Source: Paenibacillus wulumuqiensis
GTDB lineage: Bacteria; Bacillota; Bacilli; Paenibacillales; Paenibacillaceae
Assembly (NCBI RefSeq): GCF_000971965.1
Contig: NZ_KQ040793.1
Span: forward strand, 105,634 to 169,633
Direction: 5' to 3'
Length of the DNA stretch: 64,000 bases
The position numbers were made by a program, and so were the translations under genes. Below the pieces are notes generated by a model. It made no database searches. It was not told where the DNA came from and saw nothing but the letters and a program-made list of their open reading frames with translations. Shown here one piece after another: positions 35,574-43,052 of the stretch. Numbering within the stretch: the stretch's first letter is position 1; each line of letters begins with the position of its first letter.

Positions 35574-36818
35574 ATGGAATCGAATCGGAAACCGCAGCAC
35601 AAATGGGCGGCACTCCTGTTGGCAGGGATGGTCAGCTTTTCTTTGGCTGCGCCTGTATCGGCGGCAGACAAAGTGCAGCCGCTCAGCAACCCATCCTGGA
35701 CGTCCCCTTCCCTGTTCAACGACAAAATGGAGAATGCTCTCGCTATACGTGCCACAGACGTACACGCAGTACCTGCCAAAAAAATCGCTTATGTACATAC
35801 CCAGCAGGATATGCCCAACACCACGGGCAATACGGACAACAGCTGGTACCTCGATACCCTGCAAGCGTACAGTACAGTTACCGGCAAGCCGCAGTGGAGT
35901 TATGTACTGCATGAATCTGACGGTCCTTACACGCTAACTACACAGATGGCGTATACCCCTTATGGAACCGTCTATGTATATGCCGATTATTCCGATGGAA
36001 CCCACAAGCTCCATTCGATCAATACTTCAGGCAAAGCCAACTGGGTCAAGGCACTTCCGGATACGAGCGATATTACCCTGCTCAAGGATGGCTCCCTGCT
36101 CGTTGCTTCACGCGGCAAAGTGAATAACCAGGGTATCATTCGCTCGTCGCTCAGCCGTTACGACAATAATGGCAAGCTGCTGAACCAGCAGGCTATCCAG
36201 GGTTCTGTTCTTCATGCCGAAGGTAACCGCATCATCGTAGCCGCCAGCAAATTGACCAAAAACGAGAATGGCTGGCAGGCTGTACCGAATCCAAGGATTG
36301 ACGTATACGGTCTGAATCTGAAAAAGCTGTACCATTACCAGTTCCCGGCTAATGCCAATGTATATGGAGATGGCAGCGATTCGATGTTTGTACTGAAAAA
36401 CGGCACTGTACTGATCCGTACCAATATCGATCAGGTCGGCAACAAACTGTTCGCCTTTGATCCAAAAGGCAAACTGCTCTGGGGACGCATGATTCCCGGC
36501 GGTTCCATCACCCAATCTACGGGCACCGGTTATACCACCTATGAGAACGGCAATCTAAAATTGTATAATGTAGCTTCCAGCAAATCCGTAGCTTCCGTCA
36601 GCCTTGAAGGCGACGCAGCAGATTACACATGGGTGAAACGGACAACGGACGGCAATCTGATGGTTAATATGGATGATCGCATGTACATCCTTTATCCATC
36701 CAATCTGGCGGTTGTACATGTGTTTAATACAACCAAGCTGGGTTCACCTGTCGATTACAATGACCATACCGTTTATTCCGTAAATGAAAAAGTACTGACC
36801 CGGTACCCGCTGAAATAA
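35574..36818 (+). CDS. Secreted beta-propeller (PQQ-like) protein
   Basis: Exported protein of 414 residues. A signal peptide (basic MESNRKPQHKWA, hydrophobic core, cleavage near APVSAA) precedes repeats typical of PQQ-like/WD propellers: YSTVTGKPQWSYVL, LHSINTSGKANWVKAL, FAFDPKGKLLWGRMI. No enzyme motif or cell-wall anchor was seen. The ATG at 35574 has AGGTGG 7 nt upstream; the longer open frame lacks one and would spoil the signal peptide. It is divergent from the Tad operon. A binding or sensory surface role is possible but unproven. Confidence 0.82.
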   Translation: MESNRKPQHKWAALLLAGMVSFSLAAPVSAADKVQPLSNPSWTSPSLFNDKMENALAIRATDVHAVPAKKIAYVHTQQDMPNTTGNTDNSWYLDTLQAYSTVTGKPQWSYVLHESDGPYTLTTQMAYTPYGTVYVYADYSDGTHKLHSINTSGKANWVKALPDTSDITLLKDGSLLVASRGKVNNQGIIRSSLSRYDNNGKLLNQQAIQGSVLHAEGNRIIVAASKLTKNENGWQAVPNPRIDVYGLNLKKLYHYQFPANANVYGDGSDSMFVLKNGTVLIRTNIDQVGNKLFAFDPKGKLLWGRMIPGGSITQSTGTGYTTYENGNLKLYNVASSKSVASVSLEGDAADYTWVKRTTDGNLMVNMDDRMYILYPSNLAVVHVFNTTKLGSPVDYNDHTVYSVNEKVLTRYPLK

Positions 36819-36920
36819 CAGGCTGTCCATGTGGGTACTCTATATGACTGCTATTCATACGTACCAGGACTGAACAATGAACATAATCGTTAAATAATAA
36901 GCACAACAGCAAAATAAAAA

Positions 36921-36952
36921 CCTGCAAGGCCGGTATTATCCGGTCCTGCAGG
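36921..36952. terminator. Bidirectional terminator
   Basis: Stem CCTGCA(A)GGCCGG / CCGG(T)CCTGCAGG, flanked by an A tract on one side and TTTTTATTTTG on the other. It serves the propeller gene (+) and the DCC-family gene (-). Confidence 0.85.
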
Positions 36953-37033
36953 TTTTTATTTTGCTGATGATTTATTTTTTAAATGAAAGATACTTCTCTT
37001 CATCTACATTGCTGCAATCTGGTATACGGTCGA

Positions 37034-37513
37034 TTACTCGATAAACCGTTCCCGGATCTCCGGTGTCGGTAACATACACTGATCCGATTTGCCAAACCAG
37101 CGGTAACGATTGCGGGCGACCAGATTATATACACTGTTGCGCAGCACTTTCGGTACGACGATAAATGCATACAGCAGCGGCCATGCATAACGTAGACGAC
37201 GGGCAATACGCAGTGCAGCGGTAGAGCGGGTATAGAAATGCCCCTTCTCGATCAATACAAACGTATCCATCGTATCCGTACGCAGTCCGCCTTTTTGCAT
37301 CAGCTTCTGGCCGACTTCCGACTGGATCGAAGCGAAATGAAAGATTCCTTTCGGATCACGTTTGATAATGAACTTGGTAGCCCCCTGGCAGAAATGACAT
37401 ACCCCATCCACCAGTACAATCGGATGTTCTCCCTGAAGCAATTCCTCAATCTGAGCATCGGTTAATTCGGTCGGTTCTCCCGGACGGGATACCGGAGCAT
37501 GTGCGGTTACCAT
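37034..37513 (-). CDS. DCC-family thiol-disulfide oxidoreductase-like protein
   Basis: Protein of 159 residues in the DUF393/DCC family (YuxK type). The hallmark DGVCHFC lies near residue 36 (Cys pair spaced by two), with FHFASIQSEVG and LIEKGHFYTRSTAALRIARR as further family segments. A redox role is suggested by the Cys pair, but the partner is unknown. The ATG at 37513 has AAGGAG about 11 nt upstream; a GTG at 37522 is too close to that site. Confidence 0.85.
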   Translation of the reverse strand: MVTAHAPVSRPGEPTELTDAQIEELLQGEHPIVLVDGVCHFCQGATKFIIKRDPKGIFHFASIQSEVGQKLMQKGGLRTDTMDTFVLIEKGHFYTRSTAALRIARRLRYAWPLLYAFIVVPKVLRNSVYNLVARNRYRWFGKSDQCMLPTPEIRERFIE

Positions 37514-37594
37514 ATGATTCACTCTCCTTTTCGTTGATCGTTCAGTTCTCTTTATCCTTATATTTACCCCATACTGCCGCAAAGATAGCAAAAA

Positions 37595-37619
37595 AGCGCG
37601 AGAAGTTAATCCCCGCGCT
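37595..37619 (-). terminator. Terminator after the small Cys-rich gene
   Basis: AGCGCG and CGCGCT arms flank a 13-nt loop, followed by TTTTTTG on the minus strand. It lies 27 nt after the stop of the gene at 37646-37924. Confidence 0.75.
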
Positions 37620-37645
37620 CTGCAATATGAAATTGTACTCTGTTC

Positions 37646-37924
37646 TTAGTTGGCCAAAGCTTCGTCAATCAGCTGACGATCTTTGATCTGCTGGTCAATC
37701 TCACCGGCAAATGCGTTAAAGCAGTTGCAAATGAAATCCTTACGGCATACAGGACATGGCTTGGTTAACAAGCGGTTAATATTGGTCATTTTCCATTCTG
37801 GAAAACGATTGTAGAACATACGACATTCTGTTCCATCCGCCAGTGTTGCTGTAAATTCATACAAGCCTTCTTTTTCGTTAATACCGGCTTTTTTCAATGT
37901 CGTAATCGTTGGTCTATATGCCAT
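37646..37924 (-). CDS. Small conserved protein with Cys cluster, unknown function
   Basis: Protein of 92 residues. The N-terminal part looks like a small beta sheet (TLKKAGINEKEGLYEFTATL). The centre has PCPVCRKDFICNC, four Cys residues that could bind one metal ion, followed by a predicted helix with acidic residues. I do not recognise the family. The start at 37924 has GGGTG 6 nt upstream; ATG and GTG codons at 37930 and 37933 are alternatives. It has its own terminator and is not in an operon. Confidence 0.7.
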   Translation of the reverse strand: MAYRPTITTLKKAGINEKEGLYEFTATLADGTECRMFYNRFPEWKMTNINRLLTKPCPVCRKDFICNCFNAFAGEIDQQIKDRQLIDEALAN

Positions 37925-38051
37925 TATCATCACCCGTTATCCTTTAAATTTCGTAGCGAATTACAAATCACCTATGACATCTTAAAGAATTTTCAGGTGT
38001 GTGTCAACTCCAATCGCCTGCGGGTTGGCATAAATAGGAGCTGAACAGCCT

Positions 38052-38174
38052 TTATTTCGCCAGGATAAGGTCTTGACTGTGCCATCTCCAGGTGTCTGCA
38101 ATTCCAGAACTTTCGGCTGTATCCCAAGTGTACTGCGCCCTGAGAACATCTTCCAACGTCCTGCTTATGTACAT
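38052..38174 (-). CDS. Possible very small ORF, unsupported by homology
   Basis: A 40-residue open frame starting at an ATG with AGGGGACGGG upstream. It contains three Trp residues and no recognisable motif. It could be chance. It is recorded because the surrounding 447 bp otherwise has no gene and ends in a strong terminator. Confidence 0.2.
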   Translation of the reverse strand: MYISRTLEDVLRAQYTWDTAESSGIADTWRWHSQDLILAK

Positions 38175-38262
38175 TTTACCCGTCCCCTGTATTTTCAATC
38201 GTTATCCTGCAAATTCGCTTCTTTTTCAAAAGGCAGCTGCATGAGCCGAATGAATATGCGAT

Positions 38263-38295
38263 AAAAGGCAGATCCCCCAGCGGAATCTGCCTTTT
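38263..38295. terminator. Bidirectional terminator near the ohr gene
   Basis: Perfect 11-bp stem AAAAGGCAGAT/ATCTGCCTTTT, 77 nt after the ohr stop on the minus strand. Confidence 0.82.
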
Positions 38296-38371
38296 GTTAC
38301 GATTATGCTATGCTTACTTCAGGATGAATATCTGCCTTCATTGCAGCATTCCTGTTAGCAGCATTTATGTG

Positions 38372-38794
38372 TTAGACAATATTCAGTTCCACATCAATAT
38401 TGCCGCGGGTTGCTTTGGAATACGGGCAAAAATCATGTGCTTTTTTGGCAATATCCATCGCTTCTTCTTTGGAAAGACCCGGGATACTGACATCCAGACG
38501 AACAGACAGCTTGAAGCCATCATCCGAAGGATCTTTGTCGATCATAACGTTACTTGTAACGACTGTATCCGTCACGTTGACCTTCTCTTTGCGGGCTACA
38601 TTAGCAAGGGCGCTCTGGTAACAGGCTCCATAACCGGCTGCAAACATTTCTTCCGGATTCGTCCCGTTTCCACCGCCGCCACCAAGCTCTTTGGGCATAA
38701 CCAGACTTACATCCAGCGCACCTGTGCTTGATTCAACCTTACCTTGACGTCCACCATGAACTTTTGCAGTTGCTGTATAAAGTGCCATTATCAT
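38372..38794 (-). CDS. ohr: OsmC/Ohr organic hydroperoxide reductase
   Basis: Cytoplasmic peroxidase of 140 residues that reduces organic hydroperoxides with two reactive cysteines. These lie in GYGACYQSAL (near 57) and HDFCPYSKATRGN (near 122), matching the Ohr subgroup. NPEEMFAAGYGAC is the typical active-site region. AAGGAG lies 6 nt before the ATG at 38794; an ATG two codons later has poorer spacing. It is divergent from a glutathione peroxidase gene, so the two may share peroxide control. Confidence 0.92.
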   Translation of the reverse strand: MIMALYTATAKVHGGRQGKVESSTGALDVSLVMPKELGGGGGNGTNPEEMFAAGYGACYQSALANVARKEKVNVTDTVVTSNVMIDKDPSDDGFKLSVRLDVSIPGLSKEEAMDIAKKAHDFCPYSKATRGNIDVELNIV

Positions 38795-38877
38795 TTCAGC
38801 TCCTTTGTCTAATTTGTTTCAGACCAACACTATATTTGTAAAGCACCGGACCAGAAATGAAACTTAATTTCGACAAA

Positions 38878-38927
38878 TTGTTTTTATAGCTAAAATTGAC
38901 TATACTTAATTAATTTTCTAAAATTAA
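38878..38927 (+). promoter_or_regulatory. Candidate gpx promoter and palindromic operator
   Basis: TTGTTT (38878-38883) and TATACT (38901-38906) are 17 nt apart. They are followed at once by the perfect palindrome TTAATTTTCTAAAATTAA (38910-38927) at the probable transcription start. AT-rich palindromes at this position are typical of MarR/OhrR-type peroxide repressors, but the sequence is not the B. subtilis OhrR box. Confidence 0.45.
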
Positions 38928-38960
38928 ATTGTTACCCATTCTGAGAGGAGCGTGAGATCC

Positions 38961-39440
38961 ATGAGTATTTATTCATACAAAGCCGTCTCTATGCGTGGTG
39001 AAGAAGTCTCTCTGGAACAATATAAAGGCAAAACCCTGCTGATCGTGAATACCGCCAGTAAGTGTGGACTCACTCCACAGTTCACCGGTCTGCAGGAATT
39101 ATATGATAAATTCAAAGACCAGAACTTTGAGGTACTTGGATTCCCCAGCAACCAGTTCGCCAACCAGGACCCTGGTAGTGATGAAGAAATTTCAGAGTTT
39201 TGTCAGCTCAATTACGGTGTCAGCTTCCCCATGTTTCAAAAAATCAACGTGAACGGAGCTTCCGCCCACCCGCTGTTCCAGTATCTTAGCGAACAGGCAC
39301 CAGGCATACTCGGTTCCAAAGCGATTAAATGGAACTTTACCAAATTCCTGATCGATGCCAAAGGCCACCCGATCAAACGTTACGCTCCCAAGACGACCCC
39401 GGACAAAATTGAAGCCGATATCCAGAAGCAGCTTCGGTAG
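38961..39440 (+). CDS. gpx: Glutathione peroxidase family protein
   Basis: Thiol peroxidase of 159 residues in the GPx family (Bacillus BsaA type), using Cys instead of selenocysteine. The active site is [19 protein letters not shown] (near 33-51), with [13 protein letters not shown] and the Trp/Asn segment [10 protein letters not shown] as further signatures. It probably works with thioredoxin. The ATG at 38961 has GAGGAG 10 nt upstream. It ends in a bidirectional terminator. Confidence 0.93.
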   Translation: MSIYSYKAVSMRGEEVSLEQYKGKTLLIVNTASKCGLTPQFTGLQELYDKFKDQNFEVLGFPSNQFANQDPGSDEEISEFCQLNYGVSFPMFQKINVNGASAHPLFQYLSEQAPGILGSKAIKWNFTKFLIDAKGHPIKRYAPKTTPDKIEADIQKQLR

Positions 39441-39580
39441 ACAAACAGGCATCAACTGAATTCTTACAGCAAGTCGTCTGCAGAAAATTCACTCCAAAAA
39501 ATTTTATAAAAATTTATTGGGGAAAACAAGCCTGTTGAGACAATGACATAAGCTTACAATGGCTTAAACTCACAAAAAAA

Positions 39581-39607
39581 ACGCTGCCAGCTTATCACTG
39601 ACAGCGT
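39581..39607. terminator. Terminator after gpx
   Basis: Stem ACGCTG(C)CAG / CTG(A)CAGCGT, with A tract before and TTTT after. It works for gpx (+) and possibly for the tRNA transcript from the other side. Confidence 0.78.
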
Positions 39608-39712
39608 TTTATGTATTATATCCTACTTGTACAACTTTTGCGGATGATTGAGGTCAAGTGAAGGTCACTTGATAATCCGACAGTTATAATTTCCTGATTA
39701 CAATCTTGGTAA

Positions 39713-39795
39713 TGCGGTCGAGAGGACTCGAACCTCCACGGGTATACACCCACTACCCCCTCAAGATAGCGTGTCTGCCATTCCACCACGACCGC
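39713..39795 (-). tRNA. tRNA-Leu (anticodon GAG), distal copy
   Basis: Cloverleaf with acceptor GCGGTCG, a long variable arm and T-arm GGTTCGAGTCC. The anticodon stem CTATC/GGTAG encloses the loop TTGAGGG, giving anticodon GAG. CCA is not encoded. It is identical over its full length to the copy at 42547-42629. Confidence 0.93.
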
Positions 39796-39913
39796 ATAAT
39801 AATAGCAGAAATCATAACAACTGTATCAGTTTATCATTATTATTTGATATTGTAAACTATTAATTTCATTATATATACAAAGAAAAAGAGAAGTATATAG
39901 GACTCGTTTGTAG

Positions 39914-40144
39914 CAGGCCCAGCAATGCTTTGAAAATGGGCTGCGCGAGTTTCCTGAACACCGGGAACTGGAATTTTTTTATGCGATGGTGTTTTAAAAT
40001 CTGGATGAACATGTGGAAGCGATGAGACGTCTGTTAATCCAGCTGGCCGATACATCATCGGATCAGGGTATTGCCGGTTATAACAGAGCGATCCGCTTTT
40101 ATTCCAATCAATTGGATCGAATATTGGGTCAAATATGGGACTAG
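39914..40144 (+). pseudogene. Decayed gene remnant, TPR-like protein
   Basis: One frame reads QAQQCFENGLREFPEHRELE and further, meets an in-frame TAA at 39995-39997, and continues in the same frame for 48 more codons (LDEHVEAMRRLLIQLADTSS onward) to TAG at 40142. The amphipathic pattern resembles tetratricopeptide helices. No start codon or ribosome site is visible and the frame is closed upstream by TAG at 39911. It looks like the 3' end of an inactivated gene inside the tRNA-Leu-bounded segment. Confidence 0.55.
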
Positions 40145-40474
40145 TTATATAAAGAATTTAATGTTCCTCGAATATGTAGATTATATTCAGTTTATTTATA
40201 TGTTAATTAAAATGACATAAAATACATTCTTTTATTGAATATAGATACAAACATCATAATAATTAATTATTTATCGCTAAAAATTTGTTTTATCAGTCAA
40301 TTATATTGACACATTAACCTAATATATGTAAGTATTATTTACAAATTGAAAGAAATTAAATTATTAATCGACAGTAAGTTATATTAATTTACATTCTGCT
40401 GACTTCATCCCTCTATCCCGTATACTTTCACACATTAAAATAAAGAAAAACAACAAACGGAGGCTGATGGAACA
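40145..40474. other. AT-rich region upstream of the ureF-like gene
   Basis: About 330 bp of very AT-rich DNA without a gene. Candidate promoters for the ureF-like gene are TTGACA (40306-40311) with TAAGTA 17 nt on, and a TATACT at 40421-40426 with no clear -35. Confidence 0.5.
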
Positions 40475-41125
40475 ATGAACAGTAGCCAAAAGCTGCTCGC
40501 TTATGTGCAATTACTGGATGCCAAACTGCCAACTGCCAGCTTTACCCATGCTCATCATGTGGAACAACGTGTACAGGAAGGCATAATCAGTAATGTCGCC
40601 CAATTGGAGCAGCATCTTGTAGATCATCTGCAGCCCCATTTATTTCAGTGGGAAGCACCGGCCATCCACAGTGTCTATATGGCCAGCAGCGAACAGGATG
40701 CATGGACACTTGCTCTCATTGACAAGATGATCATCCAGCAGATTATCCCTGCCGAATCAAGGGATGAAGCCCGCAAGACCGGAAAGCGCTTACTAAAATT
40801 GGCACATAGCCTGTATCCATGGATGAGCTTCACGGTATTGGAGAGAGCGGTTTATGAGTATCAGGCGATTCTATCACTCACCACCCTGCATGCCTGGATT
40901 AACTACCATTTGGGGACTGAACGAGATCAAGCTGTCAACTGCTACCTGTATACCCTTCTCTCCTGCTGCATCAGCCGGGCTGCTCGTCCGCTGCAGCTGA
41001 GCATCCCGCAGGCCGGCATACTGACAGATCGTCTATCTCTGCAAATGGAACAGCAGTGGCAAGAACAATCCAATCAGCGTCAGAACAGTCCTGGTGCAAG
41101 TCCGGTCAGCAGTATCATCAAGTAG
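40475..41125 (+). CDS. Orphan, divergent UreF-like urease accessory protein
   Basis: Protein of 216 residues whose overall pattern matches UreF, the scaffold that helps UreG load nickel into urease: KLLAYVQLLDAKLP, QEGIISNVAQLEQHLVDHL, ALIDKMI, GKRLLKLAHSLYP, HAWINYHLGTERDQAVNCYL. The conserved N-terminal motif (normally like LPTGSFSHSxGLE) is degraded to LPTASFTHAHHVE, losing the Gly residues. No other urease gene is in the window. GGAGG lies 11 nt before the ATG. It sits in AT-rich DNA between two tRNA-Leu copies and may be vestigial or repurposed. Confidence 0.7.
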   Translation: MNSSQKLLAYVQLLDAKLPTASFTHAHHVEQRVQEGIISNVAQLEQHLVDHLQPHLFQWEAPAIHSVYMASSEQDAWTLALIDKMIIQQIIPAESRDEARKTGKRLLKLAHSLYPWMSFTVLERAVYEYQAILSLTTLHAWINYHLGTERDQAVNCYLYTLLSCCISRAARPLQLSIPQAGILTDRLSLQMEQQWQEQSNQRQNSPGASPVSSIIK

Positions 41126-41358
41126 TATCTCTGGTCCTCCGTCTGTATACCGCCAGTCTACTCTATGCCGCAAGATAATCTGCCAACAATCCCCCTTCAG
41201 CAACAATCATCTTTTTAAAATACACCAAAATACACTAAACTCCATCAACACGGCAAAAGTAAACACGACAAAAAGAGTCCATCATCTCTCCGGACTCTTT
41301 TTGCTGTGAATAAAACCGGTATATCCCGCCGTCCAGCCAGAACCAGACTGCTGCGAGC

Positions 41359-41727
41359 CTAGTCTTCCTGCAGTCTTGATTTGCGATACGCCGTAAATTC
41401 GATGTATTCCTTGATAAACTCTTTCTCGTTATCACTCAAGATTTCTTCCTGGCAATTCAATTGCCCCATAAGTTCAAAAAAATAAGGACTGCTCTGTTCT
41501 TTGATCAGTTCAGCTTGACGCTCCTTGCCAATAAGAAGCCAATCCAGACTGACATCAAAATAGGCAGCAATCTCAATCAGCTTATGAGTACCCAGTGTAG
41601 ATTTTCCCCTTTTCCAGTCGCCAAAGTTACCTGTACTGATTTTGAGTTGTTCACAAAATGACTTTTTGGTAATTCCTTTGTTTTTGATCAGCAATTCGAT
41701 ACGATCATAAATAGATTGCGGCTGCAT
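41359..41727 (-). CDS. XRE-family regulator, cI-like
   Basis: DNA-binding protein of 122 residues. The N-terminal helix-turn-helix (about 8-65) reads RIELLIKNKGITKKSFCEQL, KISTGNFGDWKRGKSTL, then IAAYFDVSLDWLLIGKE, typical of phage and integrative-element repressors. The C-terminal 50 residues are charged and helical. It is divergent from a second small XRE protein, with two palindromes between them. It may repress both genes. Confidence 0.82.
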   Translation of the reverse strand: MQPQSIYDRIELLIKNKGITKKSFCEQLKISTGNFGDWKRGKSTLGTHKLIEIAAYFDVSLDWLLIGKERQAELIKEQSSPYFFELMGQLNCQEEILSDNEKEFIKEYIEFTAYRKSRLQED

Positions 41728-41760
41728 ATATTTCCACTCCCGACCTTGTCATCTAACAAC

Positions 41761-41810
41761 ACTTATATAAGTAATTAATTGTTGATTAAAAACGCATTTA
41801 AGTATATACT
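41761..41810. promoter_or_regulatory. Two palindromes between divergent XRE genes
   Basis: ACTTATATAAGT (41761-41772) and AGTATATACT (41801-41810) are both perfect palindromes in the 200-bp gap between the divergent regulator genes. Their centres are about 39 nt apart. They are candidate operators for the XRE repressor. Confidence 0.45.
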
Positions 41811-41929
41811 AACTTTAGCGACATTTTTTTACTTCTTTTCCTGAATCATTATACCACAGGCCCTGCGACGGGAGCCTGGATGCATATTCTGCATGGTATG
41901 ATGTTACTTTTAAGCAAGGGGTGATATTG

Positions 41930-42133
41930 TTGAACCGCAAGCAGCCCGTTACCTCTTTTGGCTGGGCAATCAAGCAGCGGCTGGCAGAAATGCAGATGGA
42001 TCAAAAGACGTTTTGCGAGTGTTATGGGATTCCACCATCACGTTTATCCAATCTGATTAACGGTACACGCAAAGCTACACGCTATCGTAAACAAGTCGCC
42101 GAACTGCTCGACATTGCCGAATATAATCACTGA
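41930..42133 (+). CDS. Small XRE-family regulator, Cro-like
   Basis: Protein of 67 residues made almost entirely of a helix-turn-helix: FGWAIKQRLAEMQMDQKTF, CECYGIPPSRLSNLINGTRK, then a basic helix. It resembles small Cro-like regulators in Paenibacillus prophages. The start is uncertain: TTG at 41930 with AAGGGGTG about 8 nt upstream is preferred over GTG at 41921. With the divergent larger XRE gene it forms a cI/cro-like pair without other phage genes. Confidence 0.72.
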   Translation: MNRKQPVTSFGWAIKQRLAEMQMDQKTFCECYGIPPSRLSNLINGTRKATRYRKQVAELLDIAEYNH

Positions 42134-42546
42134 TCGGCGCGTAACATACATACAAGCCATATCGATGGAACCGGAATAACGGATAGCAGGAGACCAGATG
42201 TTCATTTATGTATTGCCATAACCTTGTTCCGCCGTTCAGTGAACCCATTAGCGACAATTCTATACCGGCACGATAAATACAATTATGAATTATAATATAG
42301 TATGGTTTGGCTGCGAATTCAATAACCATATTCATCCAAAATCCATTTTATCCCTGTTCAGCCCTTTCCCCCCCGGCTGAACTGCCTGTCTGCAGCTTCT
42401 TCTATTGCCAGTAATTATGGAAAATAGACCTGCCCAACGGCTTATCCTAATCGCGCTCATTTCTATGCTGTCAGCGTATATTCTAACACAAATAAAGAGT
42501 CCCTGTTATCTTATCATAACAGGGACTCTTTATTATCTTACTAGTA
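42134..42546. other. Intergenic region between the Cro-like gene and tRNA-Leu
   Basis: A 413-bp region with a strong bidirectional terminator (42491-42534) and no gene that I can recognise. Confidence 0.55.
42491..42534. terminator. Long perfect bidirectional terminator
   Basis: A perfect 19-bp stem (arms 42491-42509 and 42516-42534, starting AATAAAGAGTCCC) with a 6-nt loop. It lies between the Cro-like gene and the tRNA-Leu at 42547 and would stop transcripts from both sides. Confidence 0.85.
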
Positions 42547-42629
42547 TGCGGTCGAGAGGACTCGAACCTCCACGGGTATACACCCACTACCCCCTCAAGA
42601 TAGCGTGTCTGCCATTCCACCACGACCGC
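42547..42629 (-). tRNA. tRNA-Leu (anticodon GAG), proximal copy
   Basis: Sequence identical to the tRNA-Leu at 39713-39795, including the long variable arm and the GAG anticodon. It is followed upstream on the same strand by tRNA-Lys and tRNA-Glu, so it is probably the original cluster member. Confidence 0.93.
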
Positions 42630-42648
42630 GCAGACAAAAATATAAATG

Positions 42649-42721
42649 TGAGCCATGAAGGACTCGAACCTTCGACACCCTGATTAAAAGTCAGGTGCTC
42701 TACCAACTGAGCTAATGGCTC
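42649..42721 (-). tRNA. tRNA-Lys (anticodon TTT)
   Basis: A 73-nt cloverleaf starting GAGCCATTAGCTCAGTTGG, with anticodon loop CTTTTAA and T-arm GGTTCGAGTCC. CCA is not encoded. Confidence 0.95.
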
Positions 42722-42738
42722 TTACTATAAAATGAGGA

Positions 42739-42810
42739 TGACCCGTAGGGGATTCGAACCCCTGTTACCTCCGTGAAAGGGAGGTGTCTTAACCCCTTGA
42801 CCAACGGGCC
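42739..42810 (-). tRNA. tRNA-Glu (anticodon TTC)
   Basis: A 72-nt cloverleaf starting GGCCCGTTGGTCAAGGGG, with anticodon loop CTTTCAC and T-arm GGTTCGAATCC. CCA is not encoded. Confidence 0.95.
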
Positions 42811-42883
42811 ACAATTTCTTAACAACAAAAACGAGTATACCAACTCTAGAGTTAGATTGCAAGCATTTTTATAAAATAAATTT

Positions 42884-42928
42884 TTGACTTAAATTTCACT
42901 TATCATAATAAGTATTTTACTTGTAAAA
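42884..42928 (+). promoter_or_regulatory. Candidate glcR promoter with two operators
   Basis: TTGACT (42884-42889) and TAATAA (42906-42911) are 16 nt apart. The inverted repeat ACTTATCATAATAAGT (42898-42913) covers the -10, and TTTTACTTGTAAAA (42915-42928) follows. The layout suggests repression, possibly by GlcR itself. Confidence 0.45.
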
Positions 42929-43052
42929 TAAATTAATAATACTTATAATTACTTATATAACTTACTTTCACGCAGATCACTCATTAAATAGATAAGAGCT
43001 GCAGCCGAGTACTGTTTTCGAATGGATAACCTACAAAAAGGAGATTTTCCGG

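Larger units (their letters stand above)
37925..38371. other. Intergenic region upstream of the Cys-rich gene
   Basis: A 447-bp region with a bidirectional terminator (38263-38295) and one possible 40-codon minus-strand frame at 38052-38174. Otherwise nothing was recognised. Confidence 0.5.

Noticed and set aside
39713-42629. Classical att sites of an integrative element
   Set aside because: Integrases usually duplicate only the 3' part of a tRNA, whereas here the whole gene is repeated. No integrase gene is present, so attL/attR is not claimed.
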